64,000 nt of DNA from Acinetobacter apis (lineage in GTDB: Bacteria; Pseudomonadota; Gammaproteobacteria; Pseudomonadales; Moraxellaceae): the NCBI RefSeq assembly GCF_900197575.1, contig NZ_FZLN01000001.1:62001-126000 (forward strand), written 5' to 3'. This document shows, one piece after another, positions 10,901 to 17,856 of the stretch. Position numbers and translations under genes: made by a program. The notes under the pieces were generated by a model, which had not been told where the DNA came from, made no database searches, and saw nothing but the letters and a program-made list of their open reading frames with translations. Position 1 is the first letter of the stretch, and the number at the start of each line of letters is the position of its first letter.

Positions 10901-11007
10901 GATATAAAGATGACGATTTAATCGAAAGTAATACTACCTTACAAGGTGCTTATGTTCGTTTTAGATTTAAGTTTGATGAAGACATCTTTAAAAAATACCA
11001 AAACTAG
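4984..11007 (+). CDS. 2007-residue DUF11/SdrD-like protein with C-terminal outer-membrane barrel
   Basis: The start is a GTG, and a signal peptide ends near residue 33 (QNSHA). Domain order by eye: the N-terminal module shared with the 901-residue protein (GTSIQNVAYASYFDAN, about 38-60); beta-sandwich repeats; a carboxypeptidase-regulatory-like fold near 478-570 (GLPVAGATVTLLDQSGQPV); a DUF11 unit near 612-735 (EYTVTVANRGTADSTDV); an SdrD B-like domain near 745-800 (GKIFNDCNNNGVQDVGE); an Ig-like invasin-type repeat near 1060-1160; then about 790 residues of alternating amphipathic strands rich in Tyr, Arg, Asn and Asp, ending YVRFRFKFDEDIF. That C-terminal part looks like a large outer-membrane beta-barrel, which would carry the N-terminal domains on the surface or in the periplasm. 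The barrel call is inference from strand pattern. The protein is the natural anchor or export partner for the other proteins in this cluster. Function unknown. Confidence 0.7.
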   Translation: MQRQKKIKVCQNISFMLSTLTISILSAQNSHALTVPSVGTSIQNVAYASYFDANSNQQQSVSNAVEVNVSALYAITLTNPPILETEPNTRVIWANTLSNNSNAPVQVQIEALAISAFNNTKIYIDSNKDGQFDSTDQELVTSVALQIGQSVNLWVVATTSSDLTEGQQFNLPIKATVVEDNQVTATATDSAVSYGANLIASVTVQQATFTPSATANFDLNYTLNVTNDSKQTAKPIDVMVDGQLQKMVLLVDDLPPNTTFKSASAQNAQAKLLYKLTSNTYSTVAPNDLTQISQLVVGFPQIAANSSEQVNLVVTMNNNIAQTTIKNSYKVAYAIGDRQKDAVSNVANTVVTGSTQISNTSSNFKNVLATGSVNNALNIEAKNASCNISRDVVDRVKIRLKSSKTGDIEDVLGVETGVNTGVFHYSLPTTLANTGIPYDAVLQTVKRDQVNVSLTDCIDAQGQSTESIADVNTNVLIDPYGIVFDAKTGLPVAGATVTLLDQSGQPVADGVAFKTNIETGDLISIPATQVTNSAGEFVYPLVQAGTYSLVVDTKTISGSTSYTFVSDRNVYPSFSADKAVDLNWSYAGQFTLNHGDPALNIDIPIDPVLSAANASLFVKKAASSKTAEVGEFEEYTVTVANRGTADSTDVAITDTLPRGFIYMQGSMRVDGSKVADPVGGKGPYLKLGLGTLTPNKEVKVQYRVYIGPNALNGDGINRVRAKDAQGTASNEAMAAVEVIPGALISDGFIIGKIFNDCNNNGVQDVGEIGVPEVRLYLEDGSYVITDSEGKYDFYGISAKTHVLKVDRTSLPASSQLSVISNRQAGDPNSRFIDLKRGELHRADFALVDDTLTCSQSLKERILARKKKIEHDNTNLEQILRSDLTQDPIFSKVSDVRGQPASGCISAQGFAANCNLDFSKEQRDNIKHVELTPQTLTAPHHVVNEPQAAEKSVNLETALEQASNNQLEILNLKDQQILAYPQTSVQLKGVMGTYLELWVNGQQIPEKRIGKRAVLPSSQVYGLDFIGIDLQVGRNTIEARQVDQMGNIRDSKRIDVVAPDQLDKLQLEPNKTSVQANGYDRLNVVLNLVDRHGTPISSRTPITLDSSIGKIDLVDVDPKQAGVQVFVEGGRLVVPIIAPIEAGEGILSVESGIFHASTPIRFLPDLRPIIAVGLVEGSVNFKKFDPKGAGLNASNDGFEEELSEISSSNQGQRTTNGRAALFLKGQVKGDYLLTLAYDSDKDKNQRLFRDIRPDEYYPVYGDSATKGFDAQSTSKLYVRVDKGRSYAMYGDYVTRTENDEGLSLGQYNRSLTGLRSAVETDQYKVTAFAASTNTQQVVNEQRAIGISGPYSLGGMSVEDIRDNSEKVEIITRDRNNAGLIIARTTLSRFTDYEVDSFSNSIYLKEPVSSVDADLNPVYLRVTVESDQGGEKYLVGGVSGSMKINKQSKVGASYVKSDNPLTQDQLASINTVVKFANDQGKFIAEYARSENIYSDFTSSTQSRVQPDASGKLSGDAARVELTYAYKDLDLKLYHNQADIGFYNLAAPVTAGRKESGFKARMQVHKVGLAKLEAIRTEDQLSGVNQGMSASIERAINRIIALELGLKYYDTSAIQGLLSTAPISNYHGVTLRTRVTSQLPWQGSNVFAEYEQDIVTTDRRNVALGANYQINSKLRAYGRHELVSSLNSLYDLNSNQRQNVTVFGIDSKYNNNGTAFSEYRVRDAISAREAEAALGLRNRWELEKGVYANASFEKTKALSNTNNSNSESTAASLGLEYLKNPNWKTVARLEARWSDQANTLLNTLGLAYKYSEDVTLLAKNILSHTDSKNTSSGDRLVDRFQLGLAYRETEQNRFDALSKVEYRYDRNQTDLNNPYLKHVYILSNHVNYHPTKDWTISGQYAVKNVNTTFSGLESSGMTHMLSARTMYDINDRWDAGIHAGALWSNVSSGQRILLGAEVGYLVAANLWVSAGYNFSGYKDDDLIESNTTLQGAYVRFRFKFDEDIFKKYQN

Positions 11008-11089
11008 GCTGCTATTGATACATATTTAAAAAAATAGCTAGGTGAATTGATGCGATATAATCATTCAAAAGTTGATTAAATTGCAACAA

Positions 11090-11122
11090 CGATTCTGATG
11101 TCATCGATGATGATGTGAATCG
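11090..11122. repeat. Imperfect inverted repeat downstream of the large surface gene
   Basis: The arms around a central ATCGAT pair over about 15 positions with a few mismatches (CGATTC on the left, GAATCG on the right). No T run follows. It may mark the end of the surface-protein transcript or be an operator. Confidence 0.3.
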
Positions 11123-11221
11123 GAAGCAGTTGGTTTAAGTTATTGTTTTTCAAATTTAACATTTACTTTTCATATTTGATCAGTAAAGTATATTGAGTCA
11201 TCAACGTGAGATTATAAAGTA

Positions 11222-11695
11222 ATGTATTTTTGGAATACCAAAGCTTTAGCCCATGAATTATCAAATAATACGCTAGATAAAAAGCATTATAAAAACTATT
11301 ACTTGGTGACAGCAGTTTTGGTGACCCTTGTATATTATTATGGAATGTATTCCCCATATATTGATCTACGGGTAATTGGTGTTGAAAGCATTATTACAAT
11401 CACGATTATTGTATTTGGAATTCAACGCGCATATCAGGCCAATGGTGGTGATCAAGGACAACATTTTTTAGGACGAATTACCGCACTTTCTTTTCCTATT
11501 TTGGTTCAAACAACCGTTGCAGGGGTAGTATTTGGACTGATTTTATTGGGATTGTATTATATGCTGAACCTCTATGGCACAGCATTTGATGATTGGTATG
11601 AATGGTGTATTTCAGCATTTACTATTTTCTTGCAAGTCTTATTTTTTACTCGGTTGGTATTTTATATGAAACGAGTTGCTATACATCAAATTTAA
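11222..11695 (+). CDS. Small inner-membrane protein, unknown function
   Basis: A 157-residue protein with four likely membrane helices at about residues 26-44, 52-70, 88-112 and 128-147, and charged termini. I see no recognised motif, signal peptide or catalytic residue. It is a single-gene unit: a clean intrinsic terminator follows directly, and the next gene is on the other strand. It cannot be assigned to the surface-protein cluster from sequence alone. Confidence 0.6.
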   Translation: MYFWNTKALAHELSNNTLDKKHYKNYYLVTAVLVTLVYYYGMYSPYIDLRVIGVESIITITIIVFGIQRAYQANGGDQGQHFLGRITALSFPILVQTTVAGVVFGLILLGLYYMLNLYGTAFDDWYEWCISAFTIFLQVLFFTRLVFYMKRVAIHQI

Positions 11696-11698
11696 CGT

Positions 11699-11724
11699 AA
11701 AGCTGTCTAGAGACAGCTTTTTTT
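11699..11724 (+). terminator. Intrinsic terminator
   Basis: Stem AAGCTGTC / GACAGCTT with a TAGA loop, followed by a T run. It is placed 3 bp after the stop of the small membrane protein. Confidence 0.85.
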
Positions 11725-11734
11725 ATATACCAAA

Positions 11735-12895
11735 TTATTCAATAAAATAATGTGCTGCAAAATGTGCATCATTACCAATGACATCAAATACATCTTCGCG
11801 TAATGACAAACCAGCACATGTATCACCAACCATCCATAAACCTAAGGTGGGCAACATACCTTGGTGTAATGGTGTATCGACCCAGCGCTGCATTACATAG
11901 CCTGCTTGATCATAATCTTGGAAATAAAAACTTCCTGATGCCTCACCACAATCTAGATTATCTTGAATAATACGGATATTCGCACCTTCACGAGATAAGA
12001 TAGGTTTACGAACCCATTTGCCAGCATAGTTTGCATGTGGATCAAACGCATGTGATTCTACAAGCAGTGGGTGATGTGGAAAGTGTTTCCAGAGTTCAAC
12101 TAAAATGGCTTTATTGGACAGTAACATTTTCCAGCATGGCTCTATCCATTCATTTTGCTGTTGAATATGCTTAGAAAATGGCTCATTCCAAATCCATTCC
12201 CAAGGATACAATTTGAATAGGTGTTTTATTGTTTGGTCAGTAAGATCGACGAAGTTTTCACCATCCCAACCGATGTTTTCGATGGCAAGTTCACTGACGT
12301 TTAAACCTGCTTGAAAAGCAGTATCCATCAAGTATTCTAAATTTCCCCAATCTTCACGTCCTGCTGCTTGAGACGCTGCAAAATGTACAGTGGTTTGAGG
12401 GGTATAAAGTAATTTCCATTGTTCAATAAGTGCTTCATGAATCCGATTAAATTGATCGCGATGAGGAATATTTTTAACTTGCTCAATCCACAACCACTGC
12501 GCAACAGATGCCTCAAGTAATCCTGTTGGCGTGTCTGCATTATATTCCAACATTTTGATGGCTTCACCGTCATAGGCAAAATCAAAACGTCCATAAAGCG
12601 TTGGCGCTTTGTTTTTAAAGGTTTGTTCAATTGAGGAAATGGCTTCTTTTGGAAGCTGAAAATAGTTGGGATAATTACCACGTTGAATCATATCAGTCAC
12701 AACATGGAGACACATTTGGTGGAGCTCATTCGATGCATCTTCAAGTTGCTCAATTTGCTTTAAAGTAAACTCATAAGCAACTCCTTCAGACCAATAAAGT
12801 GAACCATCTCGTGAAGGAAGATTAAAGTAATCAAACCCAATCTCTGTATGTGCGGTTTGCCACTGCTCTCGTTTTGGTAATATGACTCGTTTCAT
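11735..12895 (-). CDS. ygiC: Glutathionylspermidine synthase-family ATP-grasp protein (YgiC-like)
   Basis: A 386-residue protein of the glutathionylspermidine synthase C-terminal family, as in E. coli YgiC and YjfC. These have the synthetase ATP-grasp fold without the amidase half. Recognisable parts are the pre-ATP-grasp N-terminus (TEIGFDYFNLPSRDG), YGRFDFAYDG, the EYNADTPTGLLE substrate segment, and late KPILSREGANI and MQRWVD segments that build the nucleotide site. It likely ligates a peptide or polyamine, but the true substrate of YgiC proteins is not established. It starts 3 bp after the stop of a small lipoprotein gene, matching the ygiB-ygiC order of enterobacteria, so the two are almost surely co-transcribed. 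Confidence 0.8.
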   Translation of the reverse strand: MKRVILPKREQWQTAHTEIGFDYFNLPSRDGSLYWSEGVAYEFTLKQIEQLEDASNELHQMCLHVVTDMIQRGNYPNYFQLPKEAISSIEQTFKNKAPTLYGRFDFAYDGEAIKMLEYNADTPTGLLEASVAQWLWIEQVKNIPHRDQFNRIHEALIEQWKLLYTPQTTVHFAASQAAGREDWGNLEYLMDTAFQAGLNVSELAIENIGWDGENFVDLTDQTIKHLFKLYPWEWIWNEPFSKHIQQQNEWIEPCWKMLLSNKAILVELWKHFPHHPLLVESHAFDPHANYAGKWVRKPILSREGANIRIIQDNLDCGEASGSFYFQDYDQAGYVMQRWVDTPLHQGMLPTLGLWMVGDTCAGLSLREDVFDVIGNDAHFAAHYFIE

Positions 12896-12898
12896 GGT

Positions 12899-13279
12899 TT
12901 ATCCACCACCTGAGCCTGAGCTTGGATGTGTACTGACTGTATTGCCAAAACCACGACGTGCAATCGGTTTTGATTTTGCATTTGGGTTAATTGTTTTAGA
13001 AATAATAGGATTACCTTGCTGATGTCTGCCAGTTGCTTTAACCACTCTACCCAAATAGCGTACTCGGCGAATGTTTTGATAATATTGTGGTCCAATATAG
13101 GTGCTTTGACCACTCCATCCGCCTGAGTATGAAGTCGATTGTTTTTCACATAAATCAGGGTGCCAGTCTTGTTGGCAGCTGTACTGATTGTCATAAACAT
13201 CTTGTAAAAGTACATTATTTTGACTACATGCAGTTAACAGGAGTGGAACAACAACAAGCGACAACTTTTTGGTTCGCAT
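12899..13279 (-). CDS. Small YgiB-like lipoprotein
   Basis: A 126-residue lipoprotein. The signal peptide ends in a lipobox, LLTAC, with the lipidated cysteine at residue 18. The mature part has a few cysteines and an extended Gly/Ser/Arg-rich tail. The C-terminal ARRGFGNTV followed by a Ser/Gly-rich end resembles the end of E. coli YgiB (DUF1190), and the gene lies directly before a ygiC-like gene as ygiB does. At 126 residues it is much shorter than YgiB (over 200) and lacks its Met/Gly-rich centre. The assignment as a reduced YgiB relative rests on gene order plus the tail; function unknown. Confidence 0.55.
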   Translation of the reverse strand: MRTKKLSLVVVPLLLTACSQNNVLLQDVYDNQYSCQQDWHPDLCEKQSTSYSGGWSGQSTYIGPQYYQNIRRVRYLGRVVKATGRHQQGNPIISKTINPNAKSKPIARRGFGNTVSTHPSSGSGGG

Positions 13280-13399
13280 ATGCTCAAAGCCCCTAGAGAT
13301 ATATTCAATTTAAATAAATATTAAAAATTATAAAATACCTATCTTATTTGTACGCCATAATAAAGTACAGTCAGAAATCAGCTTTAATTTGAGAATTTT

Positions 13400-13750
13400 A
13401 TGCGTGTACACATTGTTTCAAATATCGGATATCTGTATTTGCTTGGCATTATCCTTGTTGATGTTTTAATGATGTTTTTTTTGACGCAATCTAATGGCTT
13501 TACCAATCATAAAGCGACCATATTGAGTTTAATTTGCTATGCCATTACCTTTGTATTTGCAGGAATGGCACTAAAGTATTTACCGACAGGTATTGTTTAT
13601 GCATTATGGGGTGGGTTAGGGACCATTGATTGTGTGGTGGTTTCGCACTTTTTCCTTGGACAAAAGTTAACTACGCCAGCTTATCTTGGGATTGGTTTTA
13701 TTGTGATTGGTGTTGTTATTCTTGAGTTTTTTTCTGAAAGTTCAAGTTAG
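13400..13750 (+). CDS. SMR-family (EmrE-like) transporter with Asp in place of the essential Glu
   Basis: A 116-residue protein with four membrane helices and the layout of small multidrug resistance proteins. It aligns along its length with EmrE and AbeS: YLYLLGIILVDV in helix 1, YLPTGIVYALWGGLG in helices 2-3, GIGFIVIGVVILEFF in helix 4. The helix-1 glutamate that binds both proton and drug (Glu14 in EmrE) is Asp21 here (codon GAT at 13460-13462). The Trp of the ALWGG motif is kept. It is a lone gene with no SMR partner beside it, so it would act as a homodimer or pair with a distant SMR gene. Substrate unknown; the Asp may alter coupling or pKa. Confidence 0.8.
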   Translation: MRVHIVSNIGYLYLLGIILVDVLMMFFLTQSNGFTNHKATILSLICYAITFVFAGMALKYLPTGIVYALWGGLGTIDCVVVSHFFLGQKLTTPAYLGIGFIVIGVVILEFFSESSS

Positions 13751-14049
13751 GCAGAGATTGATAGAAAGGCGACATGGTATAAAGTGAATGGGAAATTCAA
13801 CCAAATGAGTAGCTTTTCATCATAGTTGACCATACGCCCTAGACACTAAATTGTAGCTGATCATGTTCAAAGTGATTAACATCACATTATTTATGTAAAG
13901 TTGATTGCTTTTATAGCGTTTAACCTATACAGTAGCTTTTATTGAATACGCAGACGCGTTTCAGAAAAAATTTAATGTATTTGTTTTTTAATTGGCAACT
14001 TTCAGACAGTATTCACTATTACGAAAATAGCGCATATGTTTAAGTGCGC

Positions 14050-14280
14050 ATGAATTGGTATAAATTGGAAAAGATTGTAAACCGTATAGCTATCGCCATA
14101 AATGGCGATGAAATTAATGTAAAAATTATCCCGAATGAAAAGCGACAAAATACTTCAGCTGGTGTGATCAGTGTTGAAGTTGGTAAAAAAGTTCTTTTAG
14201 AGTCCGGCCAAGAAGTCAGCTTAAATTTAGATGGAAAAAGTTTTTACACCGCATTGAATCAAATGTATAAGTTAATTTAA
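14050..14280 (+). CDS. Hypothetical 76-residue protein
   Basis: A short protein beginning MNWYKLEKIV. The ATG at 14050 is preferred over a GTG at 14044, but neither has a clear ribosome binding site. It has mixed charge, no signal peptide and no membrane helix. A central stretch (VGKKVLLESGQEVSLNL) suggests a small beta-rich fold. I do not recognise the family. It stands alone between the SMR gene and a cold-shock gene. Confidence 0.4.
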   Translation: MNWYKLEKIVNRIAIAINGDEINVKIIPNEKRQNTSAGVISVEVGKKVLLESGQEVSLNLDGKSFYTALNQMYKLI

Positions 14281-14425
14281 TTCATAAAGACAGTATTACC
14301 GCTGTATTTTTACCCACTAGAATTTTGTTTCTTCAGTATATTTATTACGCAGTATCTATTAAAAGTTCTACGTTACTAAGTTGAGATTTCAATCTTCTAG
14401 TTTTTACTAGAAAGAGGACATAAAT

Positions 14426-14635
14426 ATGTCAAATGTACAAACTGGTGTTGTTAAATGGTTTAACGATACAAAAGGTTTCGGATTTATTCAAACTCAAGAT
14501 GGCCAAGATCTATTTGCTCATTTTAAAAACATTAAATCTGATGGCTTCAAAAGCCTAGCTGAAGGTCAACATGTAGAATTTACTGTTGCTCAAGGCCAAA
14601 AAGGATTACAAGCTGAGAATATCGTTCCATTATAA
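14426..14635 (+). CDS. Cold-shock domain protein, CspA family
   Basis: A 69-residue single cold-shock domain, the normal length. RNP1 (KGFGFIQ) and RNP2 (LFAHF) single-stranded nucleic-acid binding motifs are both present, after the usual GVVKWFND start. It has a strong AAAGAGGA ribosome binding site and a long leader, as is common for csp genes whose 5' untranslated region regulates translation in the cold. It is monocistronic, with a terminator 20 bp downstream. Several csp paralogues exist in this genus, so no specific symbol is given. Confidence 0.93.
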   Translation: MSNVQTGVVKWFNDTKGFGFIQTQDGQDLFAHFKNIKSDGFKSLAEGQHVEFTVAQGQKGLQAENIVPL

Positions 14636-14656
14636 TTGGTCTGATTTAATCGCTTT

Positions 14657-14690
14657 AAAAACCCATTAACACCAGTTAGTGGGTTTTTTT
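14657..14690 (+). terminator. Intrinsic terminator of the cold-shock gene
   Basis: Stem ACCCATTAAC / GTTAGTGGGT (one G-U) with an ACCA loop, followed by seven T. Confidence 0.85.
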
Positions 14691-14860
14691 ATGTCTAAGC
14701 GTTTTAAATGCTATAGATAAATACATTTTTAATAAAAATAAATAGATACATATAAGTAAAGTTGTAATCTAAATTCAAATAGATATAAATTTGAGTGATA
14801 TGAAGCATTCCAGTCATTTAAAAGGATTGATCTAATCTTAAATGACTGGTGAATAGAGCA

Positions 14861-16180
14861 TTAGTCTAATTGGTGTAAATGATCTCCCACCACATGAAAC
14901 AAACGTTCTAAGTCTTCAATTTTGCTGTTAAACATTGGGCCAAACTGAATCGTATCGCCACTGCATCGCGTATAGAATCCAGCTTCCCAAAGTTTAATAC
15001 CCATTTCATAGGGGCGGATTGTTGGATCACCATCTCGAGGCTCGATTTGTAATGCACCAATTAAGCCACAGTTTCGTATATCAGTGATGTGCGAAGTACC
15101 TTTTAACTGATGAATCAGTTGCTCAAATTGAGGTGCTAAATTTTTAGCCTGATCAATTAACTGTTCTTGTTTGAGTAGTTCAAGCGTTGCCAAAGCTGCT
15201 GCACAAGCCACTGGATGGGCAGAGTAGGTATAACCGTGTGCAAATTCAGCCATATGTTGAGGAGTATCTTGTTCCATGAAGGCATTATATATTTCTGAAC
15301 TTGCAACAACACCACCTAATGGAATTGAGCCATTGGTGACTTGCTTTGCGAAATTTAAAATATCAGGTGTTACATCAAAATATTCTGCAGCTGTCCAATG
15401 TCCAAGCCGCCCAAAGCCAGTAATGACTTCATCAAAAATTAATAAGATATCATGCTGATCACAAATTTCTCGTAATCGTTTTAAATACCCTTGTGGTGGA
15501 ACAATCGCACCTGCTGAGCCCGATACAGGCTCAATAATGACCGCAGCAATATTTGATGCATCATGCAGTTCAATCAGTTTAAGCATTTCATTGGCCAGCT
15601 CAATGCCACCAGTTTCAGCCATACCGCGAGTGAATAGGCAGTCTTTTTGTAAGGTATGGCTTAAATGATCGACATCTAAAAATTGTCCAAACATTTTTCG
15701 GTTACCACCGATGCCACCTAAACTGGTACCTGCCAAATTCACACCATGGTAGCCTTTCATGCGACCAATAAATTTGGTTTTGCTAGGTTTACCTTGAATC
15801 CGCCAATATGCTTTGGCCATTTTGACAGCAGTATCTGCACATTCAGAACCAGAATTAGTAAAAAACACATGATTTAATTTTTCAGGCATCAATTCGACAA
15901 TTTTGTCTGCCAATGCAAAAGATAAAGGATGGGCATGCTGAAAAGCAGGCGAGTAATCTAAAGTCGAAAGTTGCTTAGAGACAGCTTGTTGGATCTCATC
16001 TCTAGTATGGCCTGCGCCACAGGTCCATAAACCTGATAAAGAGTCGTAGATGGTTCTTCCTGTGTGATCGACCAAGTGATGATTTTTTGCTGAAACAATA
16101 ACACGTGGGTCTTGTCTAAAACCACGGTTGCTGCTAAATGGCATCCAATGGACAGTGGAGTACGGAGCATTTTCTGACAT
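14861..16180 (-). CDS. bauA: Class III aminotransferase, omega-amino acid (beta-alanine):pyruvate type
   Basis: A 439-residue PLP-dependent class III aminotransferase. It has the FFTNSGSECADTAVKMA cofactor phosphate loop near 106-122, the aspartate contacting the pyridine ring (LLIFDEVITGFGR, Asp250), and the Schiff-base lysine (NFAKQ, Lys279). The start (HWMPFSSNR) and the middle match the omega-amino acid:pyruvate subgroup, such as Pseudomonas BauA, which moves the amino group of beta-alanine or similar omega-amines to pyruvate. No beta-alanine dehydrogenase (mmsA-like) or catabolic regulator lies beside it, so the true substrate could be another amine. The symbol is by family resemblance. 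Confidence 0.75.
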   Translation of the reverse strand: MSENAPYSTVHWMPFSSNRGFRQDPRVIVSAKNHHLVDHTGRTIYDSLSGLWTCGAGHTRDEIQQAVSKQLSTLDYSPAFQHAHPLSFALADKIVELMPEKLNHVFFTNSGSECADTAVKMAKAYWRIQGKPSKTKFIGRMKGYHGVNLAGTSLGGIGGNRKMFGQFLDVDHLSHTLQKDCLFTRGMAETGGIELANEMLKLIELHDASNIAAVIIEPVSGSAGAIVPPQGYLKRLREICDQHDILLIFDEVITGFGRLGHWTAAEYFDVTPDILNFAKQVTNGSIPLGGVVASSEIYNAFMEQDTPQHMAEFAHGYTYSAHPVACAAALATLELLKQEQLIDQAKNLAPQFEQLIHQLKGTSHITDIRNCGLIGALQIEPRDGDPTIRPYEMGIKLWEAGFYTRCSGDTIQFGPMFNSKIEDLERLFHVVGDHLHQLD

Positions 16181-16430
16181 GGCATTTTCCTTGTGCTTAA
16201 TTGTCCTTATTTAAAAACTATCCTTTTTTATATAAGAATACAATATAACCGTAACAGTATTGCTTATAAGTGGTTGGATGGTGTTGTTGATCTGATATAA
16301 AACTTACTTATCATCCATACATTAGAATGTAGGTCTGTCCTTTAGAATATTCTTGTAAGTCATTTAGTTAGTTGATATGAGAGATTAGTAAAATTGACTC
16401 AAACACAGGTTATGCATATCCAAATATTAT

Positions 16431-17789
16431 TTAAGTAGTAGTTGGTTTTTTGATGAAAAAGTTACTGACCAAAGAGATTAACGCTGAGATACTACATAAA
16501 ATAAAACAAATAACTATGCCTGTTAACATATCTTGTTTTAATCCTAAGAGGGGTCCAAAAATTGCGATGCCAACTGCACCACCTAATTGGCGTAATGTAT
16601 TAAAACCTGCAGATATACTTCCATGTAATGTGCTTACACTTCCATGTAACACCTGTGAGGTAAGTATTGGAACGATTAAGCCTGAAGATAAACCAATTAT
16701 AGGTAAAACCACAAACAAGATAGTTTCATTCAATTTAAAATACAAACTCATCACAATAATGAGTATGCTCAATAAAATAAAGCAGTTTGCTATTTGCAAG
16801 GTCTTTAAGTCACCATATTTTTTACTCATTTTATGAGAATAAAGATTACCTATGACAACGAACCCCGTAAAAGGTAGAAAAGCGATACCGCTATATAATA
16901 TTGATAATTTAAGATATCCAAAATAATAATATGTTAGGGTAAATAAAATTCCATAAAACATGAAGTTAAACAGAAAACCTTGTAGAGATGTTATTAATAT
17001 ATTTAAGTTTTTATAAATTTGGATTGGCAAAAGTGGGTTAGCAATTTTTCTTTCATAAATAATAAATGTACTAATAGTTATAAAAAAAATTAAAAACGAT
17101 GTTTGAACTATATAGCTTGTCAATCCGAGGTTAGGTAATTCAACAAAAAAGAAAATAAGACAGGCTAACGAAGAAGATAGAAGTATTTGACCTAAAAAGT
17201 CAAATTTGAATTTAAAGTTTGGCTTTTCTTTAGGGAAGTAAAAAAAGATATAGATTAAAATTGGAAGACATATAAAAATATTAATGAAAAAAATTGAATA
17301 CCAATCAAATATACTAATTAAAACACCACCTAAAAAAGGACCCATAGCGAGTCCTAATCCTCCTGCAGCGGCCCAATATGAAATAATGAGTTTTCTATCT
17401 TGCTCTAAAATACCTCTAGTCGCTAATTTTAAACTACTAGGTAATATTAAGGCGGCACCAATACCTTGTAAGACTCTAAATCCATTTAAAAAGTTTATGG
17501 TATGGGACAATCCGCATCCTACTGATGAGAAAGCAAATATGAATAAACCAATTAAAAAAATATTTTTAATACCAAAAAAATCAGTAAGTGCTCCAGCACC
17601 TAAAAGTATAGCCGCAAAAGAAATCGTATAACCATTAATGATCCATTCTATTGCATATCTAGAAGTTCTAAAGCTATGTTCAATAATAGGTAAAGCTAAA
17701 TTAACAATGGTAGTATCTAAAAAAATTAGAAAGATGCTTATTAATGAGCAACCTAAAGCGAGTTTGTGATGTGTTGCTTTCCAAATCAA
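16431..17789 (-). CDS. DHA2-family MFS drug exporter, likely acquired
   Basis: A 452-residue transporter of the 14-helix DHA2 (EmrB/QacA-like) drug:proton antiporter type. Helix 1 carries the LDTTIVNLALP signature of this family. GRLTDxFG-like GALTDFFGIK follows helix 2 and GFRVLQGIGAALILPSS is motif B. The start is a TTG at 17789 with GGGAG seven bases upstream. Codon use is strikingly AT-rich (many ATA, AAA, TTT) compared with neighbouring genes, and 767 bp of AT-rich DNA lies upstream; both suggest horizontal transfer. No membrane-fusion partner (emrA-like) is next to it. The substrate cannot be predicted. Confidence 0.8.
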   Translation of the reverse strand: MIWKATHHKLALGCSLISIFLIFLDTTIVNLALPIIEHSFRTSRYAIEWIINGYTISFAAILLGAGALTDFFGIKNIFLIGLFIFAFSSVGCGLSHTINFLNGFRVLQGIGAALILPSSLKLATRGILEQDRKLIISYWAAAGGLGLAMGPFLGGVLISIFDWYSIFFINIFICLPILIYIFFYFPKEKPNFKFKFDFLGQILLSSSLACLIFFFVELPNLGLTSYIVQTSFLIFFITISTFIIYERKIANPLLPIQIYKNLNILITSLQGFLFNFMFYGILFTLTYYYFGYLKLSILYSGIAFLPFTGFVVIGNLYSHKMSKKYGDLKTLQIANCFILLSILIIVMSLYFKLNETILFVVLPIIGLSSGLIVPILTSQVLHGSVSTLHGSISAGFNTLRQLGGAVGIAIFGPLLGLKQDMLTGIVICFILCSISALISLVSNFFIKKPTTT

Positions 17790-17804
17790 TTAACAGCTCC
17801 CGAA

Positions 17805-17856
17805 TTAAGTCGATAACTTCCATTTAAGTCAATAACTGTTATCAGGTTAACGACTT
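17805..17856 (-). promoter_or_regulatory. Repeated operator-like motifs upstream of the MFS gene
   Basis: The motif TTAAGTCGATAACT (17805-17818) recurs as TTAAGTCAATAACT 19 bp further on (17824-17837). A related inverted copy, GTTAACGACTT, lies at 17846-17856. ATAACTGTTAT (17832-17842) is itself a palindrome. All lie 16-67 bp upstream of the start codon, where a repressor or activator would bind. The regulator is not encoded beside the gene. Confidence 0.45.
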
